Origin: Brachycybe producta
Lineage: Eukaryota; Arthropoda; Diplopoda; Playtdesmida; Andrognathidae
Length of the DNA: 64,000 nt
Assembly: GCA_036925085.1 (NCBI GenBank)
Contig: JAUPFP010000011.1
Span: 4,865,628 to 4,929,627 of the forward strand
Reading direction: 5' to 3'
In this document: positions 45,301 to 51,109 of the stretch, in pieces
Numbering within the stretch: the first letter of the stretch is position 1
Layout: every line of letters starts with the position of its first letter
The notes under the pieces: generated by a model
The model's database searches: none
What the model was told of the DNA's origin: nothing
What the model saw: only the letters and a program-made list of their open reading frames with translations
Made by a program: the position numbers and the translations under genes

Positions 45301-46142
45301 CTTCTAATATCATAATTTCCTAAGGGCTGACTCTTGTCTTTATCTCTCTCCCTCCCTCTTGTTGTGCACTTCTCGGAAAGTACGCACTCTTAAAACCGTA
45401 AAAATTAACCAGTATACACGTCTTTAGATGGGCTTCTTGGTAGGCTACATTAGAGTTCCCAATTTTCCTCCGTTTACCTCATTTTTGTGAAAAATCATGA
45501 AATTTCACCAGAACCCTTTGCTTTATTGCATCACGGTTTTTTTTTTTTCAAAGAATAAATTAACCCACGTGGGTTATGGTAAAGGTCACCTTTGATATTG
45601 TGTATTACTTTTTCAATGCAATTTTTCTTACACAAGGATCAAGCAAAGTATTTAATCGAAATGTTGTATATCGCGAAACATTCTCAATCTAAGATATTAT
45701 GTGAGACTGTCACACCCGTCGTAGATAGGCTTTCGTTCTAGTATTTTATAAGTCGTTAGAAATATTTAAAAAAAACATTTTTTCGCAAACGATAATTGTT
45801 TTAACGATGTCAGCGCCCCTATATCACCCCATTGACGTCCGCGGCGAGTCCGTATAGACCCTATATACGAGCGTAAATATTTTTGAAAGCCTGAAAGGCT
45901 CTTAACTGTTTTGCGACTATGTATGTTATAACTTTTTGCTTTTCATAGACTTGCAAACGATGGAACAGAAGCTAAACAGTAGGCAGTATACAAAGTTGAG
46001 CGATTTCATAGGCGACATGACCAAAGTGTTTGACAATTGTCGCTATTACAATCAGCGAGATTCTCCTTTCTATCGTTGTGCCGAAGGTCTGGAAGCTTTC
46101 TTTGTTCAGAGGATCAAAGCATTCCGCGAAAAGTTGTCATGA
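16789..46142 (+). CDS. BPTF: BPTF / NURF301, large subunit of the NURF chromatin-remodelling complex (27-exon model)
   Basis: Exons were chained by homology and by matching splice phases: 16789-17949, 22994-23115, 26181-26389, 26470-26585, 28123-28237, 28310-28402, 28883-28942, 29006-29401, 30504-30862, 31075-31219, 31823-32158, 33654-35567, 35630-35768, 36023-36245, 36324-36495, 36664-37011, 37077-37357, 37428-~37572, 37635-37687, 39702-40092, 40162-40456, 42727-42952, 43068-43393, 43447-43620, 44508-44703, 44784-44868, 45949-46142. This gives about 2,757 residues, between fly NURF301 and human BPTF. Domain order: AT-hook, DDT (about 190-250), PHD1 (342-383), conserved middle blocks, Q/S/T-rich region, PHD2, PHD3, bromodomain. 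Known role: nuclear scaffold that binds ISWI through the N-terminal part and reads H3K4me3 and acetylated histone tails at the C-terminus. No frameshift is seen. The least certain points are the ends of exons 14, 18 and 19. The first ATG in frame starts the [11 protein letters not shown] motif, like the homologues. Confidence 0.93.
18240..18619. mobile_element. AAGGCTGTACCGA...TCGGTACAGCCTT MITE, copy 1
   Basis: Inverted ends AAGGCTGTACG and CTCGGTACAGCCTT. The interior has CGAACCGATCACAC, CCGATCGATTTAACCGAGCCGATCATGCC and GACCCTCCACCGCTGCCGTT, shared with 38489-38870 and in part with 27508-27643. It contains a (CA)n run at 18294-18332. Confidence 0.8.
18294..18332. repeat. (CA)n microsatellite
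   Basis: About 17 CA units with one interruption, inside the MITE. Confidence 0.9.
18686..19638. mobile_element. Foldback element with ~400 bp inverted arms
   Basis: Ends AAGGCCAGGTCCACGTCATG and its inverse (TGATGTGGACCTAGCTTT). The arms (about 18686-19110 and 19215-19638) share inverted blocks such as GTCCACACTG/CAGTGTGGAC, GTACCGAGACAAAA and GTTGTTGTTTTAATACTAAC. The whole unit is almost a palindrome and has no coding capacity. Confidence 0.85.
19668..19871. mobile_element. Palindromic ACAGGC MITE, copy 3, with 8-bp target duplication
   Basis: Ends ACAGGCAGTTCTGCCCAGCA and TGCTGGGCGGAACTGCCTGT. The 8-bp duplication TAAACTTT is at 19660-19667 and 19872-19879. Length 204 bp. 8-bp duplications are made by hAT and P-type transposases. 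Confidence 0.9.
20258..21290 (-). mobile_element. Remnant of an older gypsy leader and 5' LTR (related to 51482-63980)
   Basis: At 20937-20957 the motif CACCTCCACCAAT followed by TGTAATGACA reproduces the PBS/LTR junction of the full-length element at 63170-63195 (GCCTCCACCAATTGTAACG), in the same minus orientation. To its left are CCGGACAAAGACGGTGG and CCGTGGAG motifs like that element's leader. To its right is diverged LTR-like sequence. No gag or pol is retained. It is interrupted by the hAT MITE at 20524-20908. Confidence 0.6.
20524..20908. mobile_element. Non-autonomous hAT element with perfect 8-bp target duplication
   Basis: Terminal inverted repeats CAGCGGTCGCCGACC and (inverted) CAGCAGTCGCCAACC. 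Target duplication GTCTAGGG at 20516-20523 and 20909-20916, 8 of 8. CAG...CTG ends and an 8-bp duplication are diagnostic of hAT. Length 385 bp. The interior repeats CGGACCAC several times. No ORF. Confidence 0.93.
21398..22200 (+). pseudogene. Broken non-LTR retrotransposon reverse transcriptase
   Basis: Fragments in several frames: [14 protein letters not shown] (RT motif A) and [10 protein letters not shown] in one frame, LFADDSS (motif C) near 21735 in another, and [22 protein letters not shown] (thumb region) at about 22060-22130. This phrase pattern is common in animal LINE RTs. It has many stops and no intact domain. Confidence 0.8.
22994..23115 (+). CDS. BPTF: BPTF exon 2
   Basis: Encodes [15 protein letters not shown]...[17 protein letters not shown], the conserved block right after PHD1 (G.DR..RKYWFL.RR). 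Starts phase 0 and ends phase 2 with donor GT|GTGAG at 23116. Confidence 0.92.
23116..26180 (+). other. BPTF intron 2 (3.1 kb)
   Basis: Contains a fragment of the TAGAGGTG MITE family (about 24225-24330, GATTCGAAAGACGAATAAAG and AATCTCGAATATTTTTC) and a TTAA MITE (24801-25515). The remainder is AT-rich with no exon seen. Confidence 0.7.
24801..25515. mobile_element. TTAA-flanked near-palindromic MITE, copy 1
   Basis: Left end TTAAGAGGCTACATCACAAA. The long inverted arms contain TAAAGTTGTCCAATAT and AAGGTGCACATTGCAC. The right terminus is altered near TTTTGTGTCACC, so the second TTAA is not intact. Other copies: 32299-33081, 38178-39308, 41775-42390. Confidence 0.85.
26181..26389 (+). CDS. 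BPTF: BPTF exon 3
   Basis: Encodes [20 protein letters not shown] and a helical segment ending [15 protein letters not shown]. The match to the family block W-Y-Y-S/T-T-K-x-Q is clear. Donor GTATTA at 26390, phase 1. Confidence 0.92.
26470..26585 (+). CDS. BPTF: BPTF exon 4
   Basis: A highly charged helix ([20 protein letters not shown]...), probably coiled coil. Intron 3 is only 80 bp. Donor GTAACT at 26586, phase 0. Confidence 0.85.
26990..27160. repeat. Tandem repeat with TTTGCCCTAA-type units and a 32-bp duplication
   Basis: Units such as ACTTGCCCTATAGAG and CATTTGCCCTAAAACC, followed by a 32-bp unit (ACATTTTTCATAAAACCATT...) present about twice. Confidence 0.75.
27508..27643. mobile_element. 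AAGGCTGTAC MITE, partial copy
   Basis: Matches the right part of 18240-18619: GACCCTCCACCGCTGCCGTT, TTGTTGAGTGCGGAAATCGG, and the terminus CTCGGTACAGCCTT. Confidence 0.75.
28123..28237 (+). CDS. BPTF: BPTF exon 5
   Basis: Encodes [21 protein letters not shown] followed by a Thr/Val-rich tract. Donor GTTTGT at 28238, phase 1. Low complexity, but phases match on both sides. Confidence 0.8.
28310..28402 (+). CDS. BPTF: BPTF exon 6
   Basis: Acidic, Ser/Val/Lys-rich 31-codon exon after a 72 bp intron. Acceptor TTCTTCGTAAAG, donor GTAAGG at 28403, phase 1 at both ends. Confidence 0.75.
28428..28834. mobile_element. TAGAGGTG...CATCTCTA-type MITE filling BPTF intron 6
   Basis: Left TAGAGGTGAGACGAATCC, right GTCCTATCTCTA. 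The flanking 8-mers ATTTGTTG and ATTTCGTG agree at 6 of 8 and may be a decayed duplication. Internally it has several GAATC/GATTC-rich blocks, also seen at 24225 and 26873. Without it, intron 6 would be about 65 bp. Confidence 0.75.
28883..28942 (+). CDS. BPTF: BPTF exon 7
   Basis: 20-codon charged exon ([19 protein letters not shown]). Acceptor TATATTTCAG, donor GTAAAA at 28943, phase 1. Confidence 0.75.
29006..29401 (+). CDS. BPTF: BPTF exon 8
   Basis: Conserved block. It reads [17 protein letters not shown], then [53 protein letters not shown] and HLSHKFSLT...EFKWNG. This matches the region of BPTF that precedes the WHIM-like segment. Donor GTATAC at 29402, phase 1. Confidence 0.95.
29471..30090. 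mobile_element. CTTTAGAAGCGCCACGG MITE, copy 1 (BPTF intron 8)
   Basis: Left end CTTTAGAATCGCCACAGACG; right end inverted, CGTCCGTGGCGCTTCTAAAG. The interior is largely palindromic (AGAGGCAAAAATAGACGAAC and TTTTTCGTTGGATCG). The second copy is at 44898-45846. Confidence 0.85.
30504..30862 (+). CDS. BPTF: BPTF exon 9
   Basis: Encodes [56 protein letters not shown] and [19 protein letters not shown], then a basic helix. This is a hallmark block of BPTF (WHIM/D-TOX-like). Donor CAG|GTTAGG at 30863, phase 0. Confidence 0.95.
31075..31219 (+). CDS. BPTF: BPTF exon 10
   Basis: [20 protein letters not shown] is nearly identical to the family block ([16 protein letters not shown]). Donor CGGG|GTTTGT at 31220, phase 1. 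Confidence 0.95.
31243..31750. mobile_element. MITE with 10-bp target duplication filling BPTF intron 10
   Basis: Inverted ends AGGGGTTTTATTGCCGGT and ACTGGTAATGGAAACCCT. ATTTAATACT is present at 31233-31242 and 31751-31760, 10 of 10. 9-11 bp duplications suggest a Mutator-like transposase. Intron 10 without the element would be 85 bp. Confidence 0.88.
31823..32158 (+). CDS. BPTF: BPTF exon 11
   Basis: Acidic, Lys/Val-rich linker ([18 protein letters not shown]..., EKMEVDEIN). It is poorly conserved but has clean splice sites (ATTTGCAG acceptor; donor GTAAGT at 32159) and phase 1 at both ends. Confidence 0.85.
32232..32247. repeat. (G)16 homopolymer
   Basis: Sixteen consecutive G on the plus strand in BPTF intron 11, 73 bp after the donor. 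Confidence 0.9.
32299..33081. mobile_element. TTAA-flanked near-palindromic MITE, copy 2 (BPTF intron 11)
   Basis: TTAAGAGGCTACATCACAGA at the left and TGTAGCCTCTTAA at the right, both with TTAA intact. About 783 bp with arms of roughly 350 bp. TTAA duplications occur with piggyBac and Kolobok-type transposases. Confidence 0.92.
33654..35567 (+). CDS. BPTF: BPTF exon 12 (largest exon)
   Basis: 638 codons. It starts [19 protein letters not shown] and contains [18 protein letters not shown], a Cys-rich motif (CYSVLCRSS...[10 protein letters not shown]), a long Ser/Thr/Val-rich region, and then the conserved block [68 protein letters not shown] and [11 protein letters not shown]. Donor AGAG|GTAAAG at 35568, phase 1. 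Confidence 0.95.
35630..35768 (+). CDS. BPTF: BPTF exon 13
   Basis: Encodes [16 protein letters not shown] and [19 protein letters not shown], matching the family's [12 protein letters not shown] block. The preceding intron is 62 bp. Donor GTACGT at 35769, phase 2. Confidence 0.93.
36023..36245 (+). CDS. BPTF: BPTF exon 14
   Basis: Gln-rich helix ([19 protein letters not shown]) followed by a Thr/Val/Pro tract. The donor is set at AAG|GTTCAG (36246), phase 0, because the next exon starts phase 0 at 36324; this is a weak donor sequence. Confidence 0.7.
36324..36495 (+). CDS. BPTF: BPTF exon 15
   Basis: Begins [15 protein letters not shown] and has [16 protein letters not shown]. Acceptor ATATTTAG, donor GTGAAT at 36496, phase 1. 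Confidence 0.8.
36664..37011 (+). CDS. BPTF: BPTF exon 16
   Basis: Ala/Ser/Thr/Pro-rich transactivation-like region ending [13 protein letters not shown]. Good acceptor (TTTTCAG) and donor GTGAGT at 37012, phase 1. Confidence 0.85.
37077..37357 (+). CDS. BPTF: BPTF exon 17
   Basis: Starts [18 protein letters not shown], then Ala/Gln/Thr-rich. Acceptor TTTTTCTCAAG; donor CAG|GTTGAT at 37358, phase 0. Confidence 0.82.
37428..37572 (+). CDS. BPTF: BPTF exon 18 (3' end uncertain)
   Basis: [15 protein letters not shown]...[14 protein letters not shown]. The downstream exon needs a phase-1 donor. Candidates are CCTG|GTGTAC (37531), a GC donor CGAG|GCATGC (37573), or TCTT|GTCAGC further on. The end given is provisional. 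Confidence 0.55.
37635..37687 (+). CDS. BPTF: BPTF exon 19, followed by a GC-AG intron
   Basis: Acceptor TTTTTTGCAG; encodes [18 protein letters not shown]. In-phase joining to exon 20 requires the donor AAAG|GCAAGA at 37688, the standard context of GC donors. The next GT sites would add an unlikely Phe-rich stretch or shift the frame. Confidence 0.7.
37785..38150. mobile_element. Partial copy of the MITE seen at 3936-4505
   Basis: Shares GTCAAGACATACCCAACGATTG, AAAATAAGTCATTAA, ATACATGTATTCC and TACTATGGCTTTGATATTTG with the NTHL1 intron MITE. The right arm is mostly missing. Confidence 0.65.
38178..39308. mobile_element. TTAA-flanked MITE, copy 3, with a second MITE nested inside (BPTF intron 19)
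   Basis: TTAACGGGCTACATCACAAA at the left and GATGTAGCCTCTTAA at the right. The family arms are split by the AAGGC-type MITE at 38489-38870. Confidence 0.88.
38489..38870. mobile_element. AAGGCTGTAC MITE, copy nested in the TTAA MITE
   Basis: AAGGCCGTACCAATCACAC at the left, CTCGGTACAGCCTT at the right. About the same length as the copy at 18240. Confidence 0.85.
39702..40092 (+). CDS. BPTF: BPTF exon 20
   Basis: Ser/Thr/Val-rich ([19 protein letters not shown]... ending [10 protein letters not shown]). Acceptor ATATTTCAG; donor GTTAGT at 40093, phase 1. Confidence 0.85.
40162..40456 (+). CDS. BPTF: BPTF exon 21
   Basis: [20 protein letters not shown], a Gln-rich run, and finally [10 protein letters not shown], which matches the family's MTPAEREENQR. 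Donor AG|GTTTCA at 40457, phase 2. Confidence 0.9.
40457..42726 (+). other. BPTF intron 21 (2.3 kb)
   Basis: Holds a TTTAAAACA-rich stretch (about 40970-41060), a (TA)n run (41289-41306), an ACAGGC MITE end (41410-41446), a CACTGGCGTAGC hAT-like end (41451) and a 5'-truncated TTAA MITE (41775-42390). No exon seen. Confidence 0.7.
41775..42390. mobile_element. TTAA-flanked MITE, copy 4 (left end truncated)
   Basis: Starts inside the left arm (TTTCTATTGAGACCATAGAC) and ends GATGTAGCCTCTTAA at 42390. Confidence 0.82.
42727..42952 (+). CDS. BPTF: BPTF exon 22
   Basis: [20 protein letters not shown]..., then [20 protein letters not shown] and [16 protein letters not shown]. This is the conserved coiled-coil block before the C-terminal PHD fingers. 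Donor GTATAT at 42953, phase 0. Confidence 0.95.
43068..43393 (+). CDS. BPTF: BPTF exon 23: nuclear-localisation-type basic region and start of PHD2
   Basis: [14 protein letters not shown], then [10 protein letters not shown]...RPKKQK, ending [15 protein letters not shown], the first zinc ligands of PHD2. Donor GTAATA at 43394, phase 2. The next intron is only 53 bp. Confidence 0.95.
43447..43620 (+). CDS. BPTF: BPTF exon 24: rest of PHD2 and start of PHD3
   Basis: [17 protein letters not shown]...YVCEEC completes a C4HC3 PHD finger with the Tyr/Tyr/Tyr/Trp residues of an H3K4me3 aromatic cage. [13 protein letters not shown] then begins a second finger. Donor GTAAGT at 43621, phase 2. Confidence 0.95.
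43621..44507 (+). other. BPTF intron 24 (887 bp)
   Basis: No repeat family recognised from elsewhere in the window. It splits PHD3 at the same codon position at which intron 23 splits PHD2. Confidence 0.6.
44508..44703 (+). CDS. BPTF: BPTF exon 25: rest of PHD3
   Basis: [19 protein letters not shown]...EEYICPNC completes PHD3, closest to the finger next to the bromodomain of human BPTF. The linker helix [17 protein letters not shown] follows. Donor GTGAGT at 44704, phase 0. Confidence 0.95.
44784..44868 (+). CDS. BPTF: BPTF exon 26: bromodomain, first part
   Basis: [20 protein letters not shown] and VIKEPM, the ZA loop of the bromodomain. Donor GTAAAA at 44869, phase 1. Confidence 0.95.
44898..45846. 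mobile_element. CTTTAGAAGCGCCACGG MITE, copy 2 (BPTF intron 26)
   Basis: Left CTTTAAAAGCGCCACGGACA, right CCCCATTGACGTCCGCGGCG. Shares the central TTTTTTCGTTGG segment with 29471-30090. It takes up all but about 130 bp of intron 26. Confidence 0.82.
45949..46142 (+). CDS. BPTF: BPTF exon 27: bromodomain end and stop
   Basis: [20 protein letters not shown], then [19 protein letters not shown] with the acetyl-lysine-binding Asn (YYN), and [17 protein letters not shown] at 46140-46142. Confidence 0.96.
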
Positions 46143-46600
46143 CAACAATGGACAACGTAGGAACTAAAAAGTGAGTGTGCTTTTGACGTGCTAGAGTGAA
46201 AAAAAAAAGTTTTTGGAAGCGCGCGCGCTACGAATATATTCGAAAAGATTGTTTCGGCCGTGTGCACTACTTTTTTTCCAGTTTCGACACGATCGTTGTG
46301 TGTGCGGAAAAGTTGAATTTTTGCGGTTCGCAGAGAATGACACTTTCGAATTTTTTGCTTGCTTCACAGTTAAATGTGGCTAGTTTTATCTTTTTTGTGA
46401 ATATTCAACATCTTATAAAATAAAAAGCACTAAGGGGGACTTAAATTGTATGTGCATGTAAGAGAGACACGGGATGAATCGCCACAGTAAATTATATTGT
46501 TTTTTTATATTTTGTAAATATACAAGTGCTGCATATAGTGGGAATGATGACCACTAATGCATCCAACATTCTGTTGTAAATAAATCGTTCGGCCAGGTGG
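46143..46600 (+). other. BPTF 3' untranslated region
   Basis: AATAAA motifs at about 46418 and 46579. The second is followed by a GT-rich stretch and is the better candidate for the cleavage signal. A further AATAAA near 47552 could give a longer form. Confidence 0.55.
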
Positions 46601-47827
46601 CGGCGGAGGACATTTGTGCTACATTTATTTTTTGATACACACACACACACAGCTCTGGATGTGTAAAGAATTTGAAGTGATCATCCGGACGCTCAAGTTT
46701 TTCTCTCTCTTTCTCTCTTTAAACGCGGAAAAAACAGATTGTGAGGTGAATACTTTCTGTGGCTCTTCACACCTTTAAATGATAATTGTGTGTTCGGCGG
46801 CGGGGAACGCGCGCGATGTGGTTGAATTGTGGGAATCAATTGTACAGGAAGTGGTTCGAGGGAAAACGTGTTTACATTTTGTTTTTCAATGTGTTTATAA
46901 TAGCAATTTGAATAATGATATTTGAACAACATTTATGCTGATTTGATTTAGAAACGGTTTTATACCAATGATTTTTTTTTTTATTATTATTATGTTGTGT
47001 ATTGTCTGAATAATAATATGAAAAACTTGTTTTTGCAGTTTTGTTTGATGAATGTGTTGCCACATACTAAGAGCGCGCGTGCATCTCCTCCTCGGAAGTT
47101 TGCTATCTTTGTATACTTTTGCAGTGTGTTTGAATTTTGACGGTGTTATGATCGATAATACAGCCTTTTAATTTATTGGCCTTTTTTCGTAAATTAACAT
47201 TTGAGAGTGATGTTTTTTTTTTGGTTGGTTTTTTTTTGTAATTATGTTTAATTATTTTCTTGACACGATCTTATCTCTTGTTAGAGAAAAGTTTTCAAAA
47301 TGAATTAATTTTGAAAATGTGTGTTCTTAACTACGCATGTCTCTGCACACACACACACACACACACACCGATCAACGTCCTCCATGTGGTTCTTATTTCT
47401 AACTTATGTTTTGATGGACAACAACAACAAACGTCAATGCCAACAAGACAAAACAAAGGGGTTAACACATTCCTGTGTCTCTATATCAACACGCCCGGTG
47501 TGTGGCACCAATTGTAGTAATTTAACTTTTTATTTCTTTTGTTTAAACATTAAAATAAATCCACACAATGAAAAACCAGGAGCGGTTTTGTGGAATTGAA
47601 AACAGTTTTGGTTTTTATTCATTTTTGTGTATTTTCTTTTTGGTATACAGGATAAAAACAGCAAGGTAAATGAAACTGGAAACGATAATGATCATGGTGA
47701 TGCATCCTACAAGATTCACTTGTTGAAGATTTCCTCTTGGAACTTGGAATTTCAATGAGGTTTCGTACGATTGTTCCTATTGGAAAATGTTACAAAAAAA
47801 ATGGATTTGTTTGAACAATAAGATTTA
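46601..47827. other. Intergenic stretch downstream of BPTF
   Basis: AT-rich, with (CA)n runs at about 46637-46651 and 47346-47370. No exon or transposon recognised. Confidence 0.5.
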
Positions 47828-48256
47828 TACGGAGCCCTTGTAAAGGACATGCGAGATTTTTTTTTTAAATCTCGACATATCGACTTTTTCCAGAATCGCG
47901 ACATGTCGACTTTAATCTCAACATTTCGACTTTAATGTCGACTTTATTCTTGACGTGTCGACTTTTAATCTCTTTTATAAAGCCATGTTGCGCGCACCAT
48001 ACTCTTAATAATTAAATTATTGCAAGTGCCCTCTTGTAGCAGCAATAATTTAATTATTAGATTATGGTGCACACAACATGGCATAATTAACATGGCCGAA
48101 TAAAAGAGATTAAAAGTCGACATGTTGAGAATAAAGTCGACAAGTCGAAATTAAAGTCTACATGCCGACATTCTGGAAAAAGTCGAAATGTCTAGATTAA
48201 AGTCGACATGTTGAGATTTAAAAAAAAACTCTTCCATGTCCTTTACAGGGCTCCGT
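47828..48256. mobile_element. Foldback MITE built of GTCGACTTTAATCTCGACAT-like subrepeats
   Basis: Ends TACGGAGCCCTTGTAAAGGACATG and the inverse CATGTCCTTTACAGGGCTCCGT. Direct duplication AGATTTA at 47821-47827 and 48257-48263 (7 bp, possibly 8 with one change). Each arm has several SalI-like GTCGAC/TCGACTTT repeats, and the centre is a TAATTTAATTATT palindrome. Confidence 0.88.
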
Positions 48257-48388
48257 AGATTTACGTTACAGTCCAAAGACAAATATGTCCTACAAAGTGT
48301 GTCAAACCAGATAATGATGAAGTGTGTAAATTATAAAAAAAAAGCAATTAAACTGATAAATCAGGTTAACGATAGAAGGAAGTAGACA

Positions 48389-48480
48389 CAGTGGCGTAGC
48401 TAGAGTTTGTGCCGCCCTGGGCGGTCCTTGAGTTTGCCGCCCCTCCGTCACAAAAAACACAACACAATACACATCAGTGG
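48389..48480. mobile_element. CAGTGGCGTAGCTAG hAT-like element end (fragment)
   Basis: CAGTGGCGTAGCTAGAGTTT at 48389, also at 50993 and, changed, at 41451. CAGTGGCGTAGC is a common hAT-type terminus. The opposite end was not found. Confidence 0.5.
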
Positions 48481-49131
48481 AACAACCGAGATTCTGGTCT
48501 GGGACAGACCAATCGATATTATCGATATATCCAGTGATTGAAATAGTTTATTTAATTTTAAATAAATTATGAAATTATTAAATAAACCAGTACCCGATTA
48601 CTCAAAGATCAATTTTCATTTTTACTCAATTGTCTATGTTTTCCAGGCTTAAAAAATAATGCTGGATTGCAGATGACATTTCACGAGCGCGCAGCGAGTG
48701 ACAAAAATTTCATAATTTTATCTTTCTGCGTTTAGCGTCATAAATGCATTTTGTTGTAGTTTGTGACAGTTGTCAAAAACGTTTGGCGCAAACTAAAAGC
48801 AACGACAATAACTTTGTGACATTGAAAACGGCTATCAACAAATTGTATTTGTTGTAAACAAAGTTGTCATATAGTGACGCAAACTCTAATGAGGCTGGTG
48901 CCAAAATACCAGAAATGCGTGAAAGTCAATGATGACTATGTGGAAAAAACAATTAATATAATTATTAATTTTACTTGAAAAACTTACCTCGTTATCCTTA
49001 ATTTTACGAAACAAATCAAAAGTACAAGTTACAAGTGAATATAATTATAAATTGCGAACTTGCACTTGTATGAAATAATGGCTCGGGCCTTAAAAGTCAG
49101 AGAATGCTTTAACAAGTTGCACTGCCATATG
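48481..49131. other. Unassigned AT-rich stretch
   Basis: Contains CATTTCACGAGCGCGCAGCGAG and several TTTGTGACA-type phrases that look like old repeat material. No exon called. Confidence 0.4.
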
Positions 49132-49925
49132 TCACATCTGATCTGTGTATGACTGGCGGAACAAGAGACAGTTTGATCTGCTGCGAGAAGTCAGATTATG
49201 ATCTGCGATCACTGAATTCTCGCAGTCCAGATAATGGTTATTCTTAAGTTTTAATTTACGTACAGAATTCATATGAAGTTTCAGCCATGAACGCATTGTA
49301 TTCCCCGATGGATCACCCACATCGTTCCAGAGGTAACTTCCACATCCCGTCAATGAGGAATCTGTCAAATTGGAAGAGAAATGGTACGATCGTCATGAAA
49401 CGTAATCGTTGGAACAAAATGTTTTACATTTGTCAGATCCTTCATAATTGACGAAGATCTCCGGGACAGGTAAGAGAACATTGACGTAGTTGGACCCATT
49501 GGATTTATAATCTGCTTTCTGATACCGCAAATGAAACGTAAGCCAATACGAACATTTCCATGCACCGTTTATTTCATTCGAATCATAAGTCCGCATGTAC
49601 TCGCAATTATTCTGAAAGACATAGACGATCTGCGCGTCGGAAACATCGGCCGATTTCTCAATGTCGGTCGCTTTCACAAAATATATCTATGGTTCATCAC
49701 ATTGGAAAAAAAAAAAAAAAGAGTTGGTGAAAAATAATTTGCCAAATTAATTAGGTAGGCCTATATGAATTTCATTAAACCTGAAAAGGTGAATCGGGAT
49801 GAAGTAAAACATTTTGAAACGGATCGGCGAACATAGAATTCGGGAAGTATTCCTTTATAAGGAACCTTAGCTGTTTGTTGCTGTCTAAAGACGGCTCCCA
49901 GACAGTGAAATTTGTCTTTAGAATT
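49132..49925 (-). CDS. Unrecognised minus-strand gene fragment, two exons with an in-frame TGA
   Basis: Exon A, 49781-49925: acceptor ATCGTATAG, then ILKTNFTVWEPSLDSNKQLR through FADPFQNVLLHPDSPFQ, donor GTTTAA. The next exon starts at 49686 (acceptor ACCATAG) with IYFVKATDIEKSADVSDAQI and runs in the same phase through WKCSYWLTFHLRYQ to SNDYVS, then TGA at 49393-49395. The same frame stays open for about 85 more codons (TDSSLTGCGSYLWNDVGDPS...) to 49132, with a possible GTACGT donor at 49263. The intron of 94 bp matches local intron sizes. The protein is rich in Cys, aromatics and possible N-glycosylation sites, and could be extracellular. I do not recognise the family. It is either a gene ending at the TGA, a pseudogene, or (least likely) a selenoprotein. 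Confidence 0.5.
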
Positions 49926-50475
49926 CTATACGATAGAAATTAGAAAAATAGTTGTTAGTAGCTTTCTGATGTTTGCATCACTTCGAAAATCATATTTTGT
50001 AAGTTGTTTGATTCGTTTTCAGATATATGACATACAGTATGAGTGTATGGCTTTTCCTATATATGCTTTATATAAAAAAAATATGAGGTCCTTGACATTT
50101 ATCAATTATTGAAGTGCATTGTAAAATTGTATGTTCCCTAACAACCTAGTACTAAATAGGCTACAGGATACAGGCACTGTCCAACAGGCAGACGGATGAA
50201 AATTTAAAAACATATATATGTTACTGTCAATCTGCAGAATCATTTATTCTGCAAATTGCCTAGGCAATCTGCAAAACCACCAAACTGCTAGTGAATCGGC
50301 AGAAAAAAACACCTAAAATGTATTGGTAAGCAATAGAAAGCTGCCATGCTGTGTCCAGTCCAGACCTCTCCCTTCACTATGAAGTTATAAGAAAGGTGAG
50401 GGGTTATTTTAGTTCACAGGTCATCCACCAGGTGACATCATGGATGAGTGTGATGTCACCCTACCTGAGTATATA
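49926..50475. other. Unassigned stretch
   Basis: No recognisable exon or repeat. It may be intron of the minus-strand gene. Confidence 0.4.
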
Positions 50476-50679
50476 ACAGGCTTTTAGAAATCGGGACGAA
50501 CACAAGTTGACTCCGCCCTTTTTATGACGACTGGCATTTCTAATTGGTTTGTTGTGTGGTTCGACGTTGAAAAAGGTGGAGCATGTGACGTCAGACTGCA
50601 TGACCAACCAATTAGAAGTTGCTTTCGTCATAAAAAGGGCGGAGCCAACTTGTGTTCGTCCGGATTTCTAAATGCCTGT
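50476..50679. mobile_element. Palindromic ACAGGC MITE, copy 4, with perfect 8-bp target duplication
   Basis: ACAGGCTTTTAGAAATCGGG at the left, ATTTCTAAATGCCTGT at the right. AGTATATA at 50468-50475 and 50680-50687. 204 bp, the same as the copy at 19668. Arms contain CCGCCCTTTTTATGACGA and its inverse. Confidence 0.93.
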
Positions 50680-50687
50680 AGTATATA

Positions 50688-50992
50688 AGGCTATAATCAG
50701 GTAGTCTCTGGGCATAGTGTTGAACCCTGAAGGACATCGTGGCTGGAGGCTCTGCTCCGGCTGTCATCTGCAGTCATCATTTGTCTTTGTTCTGGTTTTA
50801 TGCCAAGTTGGCACGGTGACCATCTTGGCATTATTGTTTTATTTGTATAACTTGTACAAGTTAAAACTATTTGGTTTTACAGTAAGTGGGTTCAATAAAC
50901 TTTTATTTCAAGTTATATATCTTGTCTTGGGTCAATACTTTGGGGGAGGGGGGCTTTGTGGTTGGTGATGGGCACGAGACTTCGTTCACGCC
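50688..50992. other. Unassigned stretch
   Basis: No exon or repeat family recognised. AATAAA occurs at about 50894. Confidence 0.35.
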
Positions 50993-51109
50993 CAGTGGCG
51001 TAGCTAGGCTTGGTTGCGCCCCCCCCCCCGCCGCGTAAAACTTTGCGCGCCCCCCGGGCTGCTTAAAACGTTGCGCTCCCTTTAAGTCTCCCTCCACTTA
51101 GCCTCATAC

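Noticed and set aside
49393..49395. Selenocysteine codon as the sole explanation of the TGA
   Set aside because: No SECIS-like hairpin could be identified by eye and the protein family is unknown; kept only as a remote option.
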